Positions 32,347 to 44,599 are shown, counted from the first letter of the stretch. The stretch: 64,000 nucleotides of DNA from Tetraselmis striata (GCA_006384855.1 VCJN01002834.1:62001-126000), one strand, 5' to 3'. Made by a program: numbers and translations. The notes: generated by a model not told the origin, from the letters alone.

Positions 32347-35300
32347 ATGATATTAATAGGTCGAAGGTCCAAGCGGACATCAAAACCTACTGAGAAAGCA
32401 AAAGAATTCGATGCGCTCGGAGCGCTAGTCGGGAGGAAACACAAGGCGTCATCTTCTGTGCCCGAGCAGCCGGCGGCGAAGAAGAGCCGTGCAGCCTCAA
32501 CTTCTGCAGCTAGAGCGGGCGCTGAGGCATTAGGTAACCCATGGAAACCGAGCCTTTTAGGAGCTAGAGTGCCGGCTTACGGCACGCACTCCCAAGGAGA
32601 AAGATCGGCCGCCGCTCTTTTGAGGGCCCGAATCATGAGCGGCCAAGTCCTCTCAGATGCTCAAATGCAAACAGCGCGAAGGCTAATCGATTACGAAAAG
32701 CTCATGCAAGCTTACTATCAATCAGGTCCTTGCCTCTCTAATCATATGATTTTCGTGTGTGCACTGTGTCATATTGACATTGTTTGAAATCATGTGTGTT
32801 GACAGGTTCAAAAGGACGCGCACATGAGCCAGTAGCGACTCAAGCTTCAAAGGAATCAAAGGGGAAAAAAAAGGTTTCAGAGACGATTGTGACCCCAAGT
32901 AATTGTGACTGAAAGTATCAATCCTTGCCTTCACAATTCCATTCGATTTCTCGTTTGCGAGATATCTGACGATCCAACATGTCGTCTATTGGCACAGGCA
33001 ACCGCGTCGGAAGCAACCGGGAAATCGGGATCACCAGGTAAGAAAATCACTTGGCTTTGATGATGCATGGCGATACCCTTCTGTAGTTACTCATGACGCC
33101 CACTGTAGGTGTGTTGAGTACTCTATACTCATCCTTTACAGGTTCCCCAACTCAAGGCTCTTCTTTGTCTAAAGGGCCGCCTCAAGTAGCGGAAACCGAG
33201 CCATAGCCGGCGCTTGAACCGGAGCCTGAGCCCGAGCCGGAGCCCACCAGAGCCTGAGCCTGCGTATGAAACTGAGCCCACTCGGCTGGAGCCATAGCCG
33301 GAGCCTGAACCGGAGCCGGAGCCCGAGCCGGAGCTCGCGCCTGCGCCTGAGCCCACTCGGCTGGAGCCGGAGCCGGAGCCTGAACCGGAGCCGGAGCCCG
33401 AGCTCGAGACTCCAGCGCCGACTACCGGGCAAGCGTCCGGTTCTGAAGCCTCTGGTTCTCGAGCATCTCTTGCCGAGGCTCCGAGAAGAAGGGTTCCTGA
33501 ATTTCTCAGTATGTGCACGGATGAAGAAGTCTTCGGCATAGAGGAAGAACGGAGGCAACGGGCGGCAGAGAAGCGTTAGCAAGCTCTCGTGATCACCGGC
33601 ACTCCTTGACCCGAGAGGAAGACAAAGCTGACGACAGCGACGACTCCCAAGCACATGATGGGGGCTACAACGACTTCACTTCGTGGAGCTCGACTATCCA
33701 CTGGTTCAAGGACACAAGTGCTGAGGTACATATATATTTGTACATCGAATTGCACAAGGCGAGCCTGCTGGCAAGGACTTTTCGATGATCCGAAGGGGCC
33801 ACTTCTCGCGTGCCTCGGAAAGATCAAGGACGTCGGATACACTGAGAGTGGACGCTATTGGGTGAGTAACACAGTTGAGGTATCTGAATTCTGTTTGTCA
33901 ATATGTGTCAATAAGTTTTAACATTCCCATGCCTGTTTCCGCAGATCTGTCTGGAACCTTATCGCTTGAGATTGTACAAGGAGATCAGGATTGAAGTCGT
34001 CTTTGAGGGGCTGCTACTCCACGCGATCCAGCCGCCACTCTCCTTCCAGCCGCGGTTCCTGTCTTCCTACGCATGGACTTTGGTCGAGCGCAATGTGTTG
34101 GCGCAGGCGCTGAGAGGTTTCGCGTCTGGTCAGACTGACATCGATGACTTGGCCAACATTGATAAGAATTTTCAGAACGTGCGTCCATACGTTGATACGT
34201 TCGCTGTCCCGCCGGCCTTGAATGACTTCAGCAACACCAGTGCCGTCGACTGGATCTCTTACGGCCACCTCAGAGTCGAGATTGCTGATCAAGAGGTGAA
34301 GACATCTCACGGTGGCGACATCAACATGTTATACGCCGACAAAATCAACCTCGTCATCGACAAGGATACGGGGCTACCTCACATTTTCAGCTTCCCATCC
34401 GAGAAGTTCGTCGCTCCGCCGCCGGAATTTGAATTCCGACCCCCAAAGGTGCAAGACTACAATATGGTGGCGCAAAGCTACAAGGTAAAGCCTTTCGCGA
34501 CCTGTTGTATCTATCCGGATCGAATGTGTAGACAAATCTAAATCAATACACAATGCAACTGACATGCCTTTTGCATTTGTTATTCAGAGAAATCCTTCCC
34601 TATCCGCCGAGAATTTCTCAGTGTCCTTCCCGGTGTACGGAGTGTCCTCTGGAGAGTATGAGCCACTCGCTCTGACCATGGCCAACTTCAAGGAGCTAGT
34701 CGCAGCATTCGAAGGCGGGGAGGACCCGAGGTTGGCGGATTCAAGTTCCTACAAGCCAGAGATCGACGTAAACATCAAGTTTCTGGGCTCTCATGGCGCG
34801 CTTCAAGCCAACATCGACGGCAGCCACAGACGGGAGGCGAAGCGCATGGTGAAAGAAAACTATCCGGAAATCTACAAAGCCAACAAAGGCATCCGCTTCA
34901 CGTCGGACAAGATGTACATCGGCCTCTCGCCGGAAGTCTGCCGCTACATGTCTATGAAGCTCAACTAACGAGGCGGGTCACACCGTCGTGGGAGACACGT
35001 CCATGCACAAACTCCTGGTGAGCGACCGATTCTCCCACATTATTATTAAGCTGACCGTGTGACCAAATACGCGTAAAGTCTGACAAAAGTCTTTATGTCG
35101 TCATCGGGTTAAAATAGGTATGTCATCAATGGGACGGAACGGTCTGTCATCAGTGGGACGAAACGGTTTGTCATCAGTGGGACGAAACGGTATGTTTTTA
35201 GTGGGACGAAACGGTTTGTCATCAGTGGGACGAAACGGTCTGTCGTCAGCGGGACGAAATAGTTTGTCATCAACGGGACGAAACGGTATGTCATCAGAGG

Positions 35301-38181
35301 TACAATCGTTCGGAATTTCTAAATCGGTGCAATTGTTTCTGCAGAACCTTCCCATATGTTTCGAGAGCAGGTATGCACAACATGCTGCAAGTCGCCCCGG
35401 CTTTAGGGCACTTCCGCAAATTAGAGTCATGAAGGAGTTCAAGAAGTCTGAAGTTCTTCAAGTTGAACTTGAGAAGATCGGCATCAAAGATGAGAAGAGC
35501 AGCGAGTTCTCAAATTTGATTGACCTCTGCTCGCGCCCACAACGGTAAGCTGCGTACATGATGAAAATTCATCTTGTTGTTAATGCTGCTAGATTCTGAC
35601 AAATGATTTGCGCAGTGTTTTTGAGCCCCTTGAGCAGATTTCTGAAGCCTACCGGCATGTGGAGCTCGGGGTTCGAGGATGGGACGAAGCCAAAGCAAAC
35701 TCAGAGACCTATTTGAGTACTACCAGCAAGAACTCGATAGACTCGAGCGTCTCAATTACGGCAGGCAACTTTCCCCAAAGGAAGGGAGGAAGGTTTACGA
35801 TGCAATTCGGAATCCAATCAGTGCAATCGTCGATAACAAGAAGTACGGCTTCGGCAAAGACAAAGCTCACTTCCGAGTCGCCCTCATGGATGTAAGTTGT
35901 GACCTACCCCAGTGTCTTAATCACATGGAATACTATCATTCCTTTTTCCGTACTGAAGTTTGTTTTTCGACCCAAGATGTTGGCTTTGGACCATGTGCGC
36001 CCTGGCTAGACGAGCCGTCTCTTGCCAAGCAGAGCGACATCGCGGATCTTCCTGTGGGCCAGATGTACCTAGTGGTTGGACTGCTCATCCAAGGCGAGCA
36101 CAATGTGACCCCGAGCCTCTACGAGTTGGTGGATGACATAAAGCATGCCAGCGACAATGGCCCCATGGCTGTTACGCACACCAACGCGGAGTGGCTCGCG
36201 ATGATTGAGACCTGGGGGTTTCGCGATCTCTTGTGTCGAGCAAGCATCAAGGTCATGAATGCCATTGACACGGCAAAGGGCATGGAGGAAATCCGACTGT
36301 TGATGCCACACAAACCGGCCAGGAACTGGCGGAAATATCTCTCGGACCACATCATCGATTGGGATGTGCAAGACAAAGTGTCGGACCAACAAGCGGCCGC
36401 TCGCCTTGACGCCATCACCAACTTCCGAGCCAAGGTTGATGACCTCGGTCCAACGGGCTTCCCCAGAAAGTTCTAGGATTTGTTCAAAGGTGCTCATCGC
36501 TCCGGTCCTTTGATGGTCTTGCTGACCCCTCATGCCAGATGGGGGGACATGAAATCCGCCGATTGTCTCACACCACTACCGGTTCGAGAGCATATCGCGG
36601 GCACCAACACCAACATCAGGAGTGAGGCGTATCGCATCAAGAATCAAATGCCGGACTTGGTCATCTCATTCTTCACAGAGTGTGCTCTTCTGGCATGTGC
36701 TCCGGAGCTTATCGCGGTTTCCGCTCCGGATGTTATTTCTAATCAGCTATGGATATCAGCTATGGAAGGTAACTAACATCTTGATCTTGTGCAACCAGCT
36801 ATGGATATCGATGAAGGTAACTATGAACTAAGATATTGTGCAACCAAAAGTGCTCTTCTGCATTTTCATTGTGAGCATTAACCCGACTCTGTTTTCTAAT
36901 ACACACCTCATGCAGAGGGACTTCCGGTGATGCCCAAGGGAGAAGAGGTCGACAAGGATGATAAGGTCTGGTTGAACACGGAGCTTTGCAAGACTTGCAT
37001 CGTGGAGGGGGACTTCAAGGCTCCCGCGACAAAACAATTCGTCGCGGACGCCATGTCGGTTGTTCGTGCAAGTAAGGCCACAGTCTTCATTGCCAATGCG
37101 CTTTTCGGAGCTGGTTCGCACACATGGGACTCGAAGGATGGTGCGTGGGGCACGGACGACTTCAACGACGTGTTTGCTTTCGCCAGGCAAGACACCCCCA
37201 CAACCCTAGATGACTGTGCTTTCATTTATCTCATTCCCGATTTTCCCCGCAGGCAGTTGAATATCCTGGCGGGATATTCTGACGTCTACACTGCTCTCGA
37301 TAATTGCCATTTCTTCATTCACCTCTCGGACAAGCAGCTTGGATCCGCAATCACAGCCGTACAAAAACAGGCTGAGGACCTCATCTATCACGTCCTGACT
37401 TGGGCCAAGGATTGCGGGATGAAAATGGGCAGTTCGCTGCGTCACGACGCTGAGTACTACCTCTACGTCAGGAAGCCCTCGCCAAGCGTCATAGCTGACA
37501 ATATCCGTTTGGATGATCCCCGACGGTGAGATTTGATTCGTGTAAAGAAGCCGGCTTGTATTTATCATCACTCCCTGAGCCGGTTGTGCCTTTCCATGTT
37601 ATCTACATACATTATGCTGGGTCACTTCAAAGACACTGCGAAATTGAAGGACGATGACAGCCAGACGGTGAACAAGTACCAAAAGCCTATCGCTCTCTTC
37701 GCCAAGCACCTAAAGATGGCGGCAATAGACGGGACAACAATCGTCGACGTCACAGCCAGAACCGGGACAACCGCGGTGCGTGAGGGGTGCAACCCGGGTG
37801 AGTGAATTAATGGGATCAACATTATAAATTGACGCCTTGTGCGGTTTGCCACGCCTTTTCCAGGTCGCTGCGGCCTTTTCCGTGTGGTGGGACCATATGC
37901 ATCCGAGCTACTCGTTCACACACATGAACTTGAAGACGATCCTCATTGACAACCAAAAGACGCAAATCGTTGGGATGAAGTCCAGGATGACCTCATGGTT
38001 CAAAGAGAAGCCATGGGACGAGACTCAAAGACTGCGTCCACATGACTTCGAGAAGTGGCCGGGTCTACCCCTTCCAATGACCGGGGGAGAGGAGCGGGCA
38101 GAGCGTGCAGCGGCGGAGAAGAGGAGGCAAGAGGGGGCAGAGCGTCGAGGGGATTATGTGCTCGAAGATGATGATATGTAG
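32347..38181 (+). pseudogene. Large mobile-element gene with C-terminal N6A/N4C DNA methyltransferase domain (broken copy)
   Basis: It is multi-exon with good GT-AG sites. The N-terminus (32347-32735) is basic, followed by small exons at 32804-32900 and 32998-33040 and a Glu-Pro repeat exon with RVPEFLSMCTDEEVFGIEE (33135-33580). Then come long unassigned regions (33960-34965, 35347-35545, 35608-36776). The last three exons (about 36915-37527, 37645-37800 and 37865-38181) carry the methyltransferase. HVLTWAKDCGMKMGSSLRH and AEYYLYVRKPSP match the W-K...G.G...hE.i...rK segment. NKYQKPIALFAKHLK matches motif X, and TIVDVTARTGTTAVREG matches motif I (canonical DPFaGtGTT). This order is the beta class. 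A clean DPPY is not seen; IPDFP is nearest. TAGs at 33204, 33295 and 36474 and frameshifts near 34960 and 35680 show decay. Target base and partners are unknown. Confidence 0.6.
35118..35300 (+). repeat. 24-bp minisatellite, array 4 (intronic)
   Basis: Seven to eight units of the same 24-bp repeat, including a TTTTTAGT variant, lie inside the intron between donor 35020 (GTGAGC) and acceptor 35346 (TTTCTGCAG) of the methyltransferase gene. The units run on the same strand as the gene. Confidence 0.95.
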
Positions 38182-38212
38182 TACAATTCCGCAATATTAG
38201 CCGCTCATATGT

Positions 38213-38412
38213 TTTGTCCCAGCTTTGACGGAGTTTCAGCCCCCGACGGCACAAACTACTTGTAGCCATCACGGCCCCCGCATTTTTTTGTCCCAGTTTG
38301 GACAGAGTTTTAGCCCTCGATGGCGCAAACTTCTTGTAATTAACCATCCCGTTTCCTTCACTCTTTTGATTTGTCCCTGTTTGGACGGAATTGCTTTCCC
38401 CGACTTGGCACA
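38213..38412. repeat. Imperfect tandem repeat after the methyltransferase gene
   Basis: Three units of about 75-85 bases start with TTTTGTCCCAGCTTTGACGG or close variants, at 38213, 38286 and 38370. A related TTTTGTCCCAGTTGGGACAA lies in the last intron of the GHTHE gene (about 17600-17622), another link between the two genes. Confidence 0.75.
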
Positions 38413-38499
38413 AAATGAACCAACCGGCATTCATATCAGCTTTCAATCCCACTGCTGCCCCCAAACCCTAATTTAGACCTAACCACAATGCACCGCGTG

Positions 38500-39870
38500 C
38501 CTCGGTGCAGAATAGGTTGCATTACTGTTTTATGGAGGAACCATGCGGCTCGCTCCGCTCCGGCGGGTCGTCGGGCAGGTAGGCGGGGCGCGCAGCGCCA
38601 TGGTCACGGCAGGTCGAAAGCGAGGATCCCCCAAGTGGCGACGTGCCATACCCCCCAACGCTCGACCCACCCAATGAAGAAGTATCGTCTTACACCCCGA
38701 AGCCCATATGGGATCGTTTGTTGCCTGATAGAGGAGCGGTATGTATTCTCTATCATCTCGCGACCGTTGCGAGGCCCACTTTGTTGTGGCGGCGCAAAGG
38801 GCTCACATGTGGCAACACAGCTACAAAGACTTTGTGACTGTGGGGATCAGATTCCGTGAAGTATGCCGACGGGGAAAGCCTTGCAGGTTGGTGTGACTCC
38901 GCTAGGGGATATGACGAGCCTCCGGACCGCAAAGGCATCTTCCCGGCGGCGGACCGGTCTGGTGTATCCCGGCCTTCCCGGGTGATGGAGCTCGAGGGAA
39001 CGCCATGCCACATATGGCCAATTGCAAGTGCGCGGCCGCGGTGTTGACGGTCGGCCAGTGATGGCGGCAAGGGCTGCCTCAAGATGATTTTGGACGCAAC
39101 GAACCCGTCACCACGGAAGGGGAGAGGCATCTTGAAGATGCGCGATGACTGAGTGTTTGGGAAAGTCACCTACACGGTTGTAAACCTGAACGCGGTGCAC
39201 CAATCACTGTTTGGCTAGAGGGGTGTGGCGAGGATAGCTGACGACGGCAAGTTCCATTGCAAGACGTGCTCTACGCCGACATATTACCACCACACCGTGG
39301 CGCTTGTGGGCTCCCAAGCAGGTGACGAAGGACCATGTGCCGCTGCAACTACCACAATCGTGTCGCAAAGAATCGCAGACCATATGTGCCTAGAGACACG
39401 CAAACTGCGAACCGACTGCATATCCATAGAGAAGGTCCCTTTCTGCTACCCCAACGATTACCCGGATGTGTGGAAACACTATTAAGGCGAGTTCCGAGGT
39501 TTAATTTACGTAGCGATGACACTACGTCGGGTGTACCAGCTGCCACTTTTTAATATGCGTTACACGGCATGTCGTGTTTACCAACCGGTGGACGCGTATG
39601 CTTTGACAAGACACGTCGAGTAAAGTAACTGCCCCCTTGAGTAATTTTCCGGTGTTTCCCGTCACAGCCTTCGGAAACAACACGTTCAAGCTTGACAAGA
39701 TATTGAGGCCGGACGACATGTCATGCTGGCCCGTATGTATGTCCGAAAATGTACATACGGAGACCACCAAAATGGAAGATTGCAATAACATTTTAACCCC
39801 TCCACTGCGAGTATGTCCAACTTATTTGCAAGGAATGCAAGCATGTCACTAGCATTGAGGAGAAAATGCA
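38500..39870 (+). pseudogene. Degenerate mobile-element coding region with SWIM-like Cys/His segment
   Basis: Fragments of plus-strand coding sequence appear between stops. TLDPPNEEVSSYTPKPIWD lies near 38650-38710, then RIADDGKFHCKTCSTPTYYH with a second Tyr-His-His near 39230-39300, and ISIEKVPFCYPNDYPDVWKH near 39420-39480. NFPVFPVTAFGNNTFKLDK follows near 39640-39700. The Cys-x2-Cys...His pattern in a DGKFxC context resembles SWIM-type zinc fingers of transposases. Numerous stops and shifts prevent a gene model and the family is not determined. Confidence 0.35.
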
Positions 39871-40990
39871 CGGGTAGTTGCTAGTGGTTTCTACAAAGGT
39901 GAGTCCCCATCCCCACTCGCTTTATAATTGCTTTCATTGTGCGAGTGGTACGTCCTCTCCGCTTCATTTGAATTGCGCAGTATAGTCATTGACACGATCC
40001 GTCATGTATCGAATTACGGTCGTCGCCAATGAAATATGAATGCTAACACGATAGAGTGGCCGCGCAAGTATTTGCTGACTTTTGTGTTGGTACGCGCCAC
40101 GTGCATTTCTGCACGAGGTGCTATACAGATGACAATTTCAGTTTGCCATGGAAGACCGAACGCATCTCGGATTTTGGCGGGCTGTGTCTGCGGGGCGAAT
40201 TTGCGTGATTACGTTGTTGTAGTTGCTAACGGTCGGAGGGCGCTAAACTGTATGCATGACCATGCATATACGAGGTATCGACCTATGCGGCCCGCCGAAA
40301 TGCATAGTTCGAGGCATCGAAGAAGGCCTTTGTCCGGGCTTCCCGCTCACACGAACTTCCTGCGAGATTTAGCGTTAGACCACTCTCACTAGTTTCCGAC
40401 ACAGGCTGTAGACGGCCCATAACCTGTCATGCGCAACCTCCCCGCAACCGATGTGCTGGTCCATCTTGCACGTCCCGGCATGAGCCGGGGTTTCGAGGCG
40501 GAAGCCCATAGCCGGGAGAGTGTTTGGATACAGAGAAGTTAGCATGTCCGGGGCGCCGAACGCCTACATGGCTGGCGCGATGCGGTGCCCGCGGCGCGCG
40601 CGTAGTAATGCGATGCTCGCACCACTCAGATATTTGCTGAAGTACTAATAACCCGTACACATAGCCTAGTCACATTCTCTGGTATACAGCAGTGACACCA
40701 TCATTGATGTCACCAAGACCTATGTAAGGGAATAAACACACTTCATGATTACTCTTTGCCACATGCTGCCCCACACGAGTGCTCACCCGCTGCCGGTGGC
40801 GTCGCGCTTTTGATGTAGAGGAATGACGCGCCGGAGAAGAGAGACGCATGAATTCGCATAGGGAATGTTACTAACACTTATTTCCCAAGCGGGCTCCGTC
40901 ATGGTGCAATGACGTGTGTATCAACGGCGCGCCGTCGCACTGGGTTAGCCGTTTTAAATAAGACACGTTCCAGGTGATACACTGCATGTT
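39871..40990. other. Spacer before the long-TIR element
   Basis: No coding exon is recognised. Several CATGTCGTGT-like sites occur here and in the neighbouring element. Confidence 0.4.
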
Positions 40991-41224
40991 TACACGACGA
41001 GTCGTGTGAGCTCAATTGGCCCCGCGAGGCGTGCGTGATGTTTGTGGGCCAAGTAGTCGGAGCCATCCCCGGGGTCGCGACGTCGGACAACGGTCGTGGC
41101 ATACTCACACGACATGTCGTGTCGTCATACCGCTGGGGCAACGCGGAGGGGGGCGTTGCGGCTAGAACTATGAGGGTGCGTAAGTGCGTGTGCCGGGGCA
41201 ACAGTTTGGCCGCCGGGGTCCCCA

Positions 41225-41640
41225 TGTGATTGGGCGGGTTTTGAATGTTGGTGCGGTTTGAACGAAATGCGTGCCACTACTGTACATCGCACTACGAGGG
41301 CTACTAAATATGGTTGCGACTCAGAAATCCTTGACGCAAGGTTCCTCACGATATTGCTCATGCAATCATTACGACGTGCAAATATTGAACATAACTCCTT
41401 GCCCTTGCGCAATTTGTGTCCTCGTGCGGCACCATGTTATTGGGCGGGTTTTGGATGTCGGCGCGGTTCGTCCGAAATGCGTGCCACTGCCTAGCGTCCC
41501 TCATCGACTACTAAAAGTGGCCGCCGCGACTCACAAACTCTTGACACCGGGTTCCTCACAAAATTGACCAGTCATTACGACGTGCAAAAATTGAACATAA
41601 CCTTCACACGCAATTTCGTATCCTTTTTGCAGTATACGTA
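41225..41640 (+). repeat. ~210-bp satellite units in the left arm
   Basis: Two units start with ATTGGGCGGGTTTTG and include GAAATGCGTGCCACT, AGGTTCCTCACGATATTG and ATTACGACGTGCAAATATTG. They recur in the right arm. Confidence 0.9.
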
Positions 41641-41918
41641 CTAGTACGTAAGTTTTGGATGTTTGTGCGGTTTGTCTAACATCGGCACATCGCTTCCCGC
41701 GGTAACCCGTACCGTAGTGCGAAAACTATCCGAATACGTTACATCCAAAATACCGTTTCCCGCCCACTCAGTTGCACGCGTGCGGGTGCGGCACATCGCC
41801 ATGTACAGGCCAACCCACTTGTCACCCTGCCACATTCTCAGTCCCAAACACTCGCCGCCCCGCAACCAACCGAAGCACCGCCCCCCCCCCCCCCCCCCCC
41901 CCCCCGGGGGGCGCAATA

Positions 41919-42940
41919 GACCCAAAACGGGACTTTCGGTTGCCTGACGAGGCTGCTCTGGCCTCATAGGCCAAGCAGTTTGGCATCTCCGTGGCCACCG
42001 TCAAGACCATGTACAATAGTGCGCGCACGCCCACCCATCCACATCCCTCAACTTCGCACCTATGCCGCTGCTTTACTCCGCCTAGGAAAAGTGCCTTTAA
42101 CGGTTAGGAGACCTAGCTAGCCACGTGTATTAGGCAACTTTCTGCCTTGTGGATTCTCTCCTAGTGTGTTTTACAGTCTCCTATACCGGTTTTCGTGGAT
42201 GGGCATTTCTGTGGCAATGCGCGAGTGGGAGGATGGCACTGGCGGGGGCGTGGCACCCACCCGCAGCCAACCCGGCCACGCAGCTATGACTGAACCCCGC
42301 TACCCAAACCACGACGGCACCAGGTTCCTGGACCTTTCCTCGGATGAGGACTAGGACGTGGGGGGTAGTTGGTCGGAGTGGGAGTACGAGAGGAGCGACG
42401 AGGAGGACGATCTGGAGCTGTCCCCAACTGCCGGGCGCGTCCTAACGGTCCCGGAGGGTCTCGTCAAGCACGGCACCGTCGAACGCGGTGCCGCTTACTG
42501 CTTGCCCTGCGTCGCCGGGGCGGAGGCCTTCAACATCACGGACGTCGATGGCGGGCAGCCCACCGGCCTGCTCGACAAGTGAGCGCCGCAACGTGCATGT
42601 GCGATGGCGGTGGGGTTGGGTGGTTGATAATTACAATTAACTAGAAATGCCAGTCGTACTCGCTACATGCCATTCTAACTTTTATGTTTCCGCCCCCGGC
42701 CCGCCCTTCAGGATACTGGCCGGCAAGATCTGCCGGCCGTGCAAGCAGGACGCCGGCAGCCACCCGCGCTCTCCCACCCCAAGGCAGCCAGACGGTTGGA
42801 AGCCCCGGCATGCCGATGGGACGGTAGTAGGCAAGTCAGGCGGTATTAGCAACACGGAGTCCCCCAGCATGCTTGGGGATGCTGGCATGCTTAAAGATGC
42901 CAGCCTTGAGGGAGAGCAGCGCAATTCAGAGAGTGCGTGA
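41919..42940 (+). pseudogene. HTH plus zinc-ribbon protein of the long-TIR element
   Basis: The frame starts after a 27-base poly-C run. FRLPDEAALAS, a TAG at 41967, then AKQFGISVATVKTMYNSAR form a helix-turn-helix motif like resolvase or transposase DNA-binding heads. After an intron the frame continues EPRYPNHDGTRFLDLSSDED, a TAG at 42352, then an acidic stretch (EWEYERSDEEDDLELS). A Cys pair, YCLPCVAG, follows. Donor GTGAGC (about 42580) joins in phase to acceptor TTCAG (about 42710), giving KICRPCKQDAGSHPR, so a Cys-x2-Cys...Cys-x2-Cys ribbon is completed across the splice. The stop is TGA near 42938. A DNA-binding role is inferred. Two amber codons make this copy inactive unless they are read through. 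Confidence 0.45.
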
Positions 42941-43370
42941 GGGAAAGAAGATGCTCGCTGATAGGAAGGCGGCTGCTAGGCGCTAGCCGCGCGCTGTAAT
43001 ATTTTCACTACATATCTCAAACTTTGGATAGCAATTGTCACGAAAAAGCTATTACAATGCTTCTATGGGGGGAAAGGGCTGCGGTGCTGTGGCTCCCGTG
43101 GGCGCAGCCCGCTTGGTGCCTAGGGGTGTGGGGGGTGCTCTACGTGGGCGTAGCGCGCTTCTTGCCATGTGGGCCACGCTTCGGTGAGTCGCTCTGGTGT
43201 GGGCAACGCATGTTGGTGGCTTTCATGAATTTTCATGTGGCCAAGGACCTCCCCCTACCGCCCTGAACTCTGGGTGCTTAGGAACGCCCCTCCGGTGGGC
43301 AGTCTTTGTGGCCAAGTGATAAGCATGCTCAGACCCGTGACTGTCACAGTTTAGCAGGTCGCCATACTAG

Positions 43371-44400
43371 CTTATGTAATCATGGATATGGCACTGCAGA
43401 ATGTGGCAATACACGGTGGCAGCGTAATTCTCACCTGCATCATTGATAAATGCCTGCACGACTTTCTCTGCCACTTGCTCGACATGTTGTGCGCGAGCCT
43501 CTTGCATGTGCAAAGGTGGCAGCTGGGCGGTGCCAGGTGCGCGCGCTGGGTCCACGGGGGCTCCAACCGCAGCTCCCATAGCGGCTTGCAGATTTCCAAG
43601 GCGGTCTGCGCCCTCACATCATCGGAGGCGCTTACCGTTGGGTAAGTCAGGCCCGCCGTGATGCGGAGGTTGATGTGCAGGAGATCATGTATCTTATGCT
43701 TGGCTTAGATGTGTAGCAGTGGGGGCTTGAGGTACCTGCAATGTGCATAGAGTTATAAACAATCAGCAACATATTATTACCAATCAGCATGAAACATATT
43801 AATACATATGCAAACGCTGCAAAACAATTCCAGACAACATACCTCTCCGCAGCATGCAGCCTTACAAATTCCATCAGTTCGTTCTTGATCTTCGGATCAT
43901 CTTCTTGCAGCACGGGCACGTGTATGCCCTGTCCACGACGCCCTTTACAAAATTGTGAGACGCGCATGCCGGCTAGCTCCTTTTCCTTGTCCTGTACCGC
44001 CCGGGCGGGCTGCTCGGCGCGCTTTACCGCTCGCCCTAACAGAGTTGCATCACCTCAGCCTGGAGCTCAGACAGTTGATCCTCCACGATCCGCGCCGTGC
44101 GAGTTGTTGCTCCTGTGTTGTTGATTGGGCGGCCGCCAGGTGCGACTCCAACGAGGCGACCGCGCCATCGCGCCCGGCGTGCGGGCGGGCAGCGTAGCGC
44201 CGTGGCCCACGCGCAGTGCTGACGAAGCGCCCAGCGCACGCCGCGTTCGAGGCCTCGTCCTTGCCTTGGCGGGTGAGGCCGTCGATAACACTAGCTAGTG
44301 GCTTTGTTACTCGCGTTTTGCGGGCGACGGCCGGGCGGGCTGTTGCCTCATGCCGTGTCCGCGGGTGATTCGGTACCCCAGACAGCACCATCGCGGTCAA
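43371..44400 (-). pseudogene. Coiled-coil protein of the long-TIR element (frameshifted)
   Basis: The minus-strand pieces read in order. 44400-44110 is basic, then AVASLESHLAAAQSTTQEQQ. After a one-base shift, ARIVEDQLSELQAEVMQL is a clear heptad coil. 43985-43845 has KGRRGQGIHVPVLQEDDPK and NELMEFVRLHAAE, ending at a GTATGT donor. 43600-43435 has QEARAQHVEQVAEKVVQAF. The composition is that of an oligomerising accessory protein. No catalytic motif was seen and no family is recognised. Confidence 0.35.
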
Positions 44401-44599
44401 ACCTTGTAACTACGAGTGCCAGCCCCGCCCGCCCCATGGGCCTCTTGCCAGTCTCTTGGACTGACCGACGACCGACCTGGTGGTCGGCTCGTTGTGTGGG
44501 TGGGCCATGTGGCAGGGATGGCATGGCACCACCGCCTGCGGCTGTGCCTGACGCATTGTCCGTGGTGTATTCGGAATCCGAACTACGGTACGGGTTACC

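Noticed and set aside
19424-35300. Long open frames through the 24-bp arrays in several frames of both strands (repeating SSVGRNGL, DDRPFRPT or RFVPLMTD)
   Set aside because: A 24-base period keeps any stop-free frame open for the whole array. The frames lack start context, splice sites and non-repeat sequence, so they are repeat artefacts.
15923-42354. Reassignment of TAG to an amino acid in this genome
   Set aside because: Four independently modelled genes (UPF0126, Btz, glycosyltransferase, 240-residue zinc protein) end with TAG exactly where their families or models should stop.
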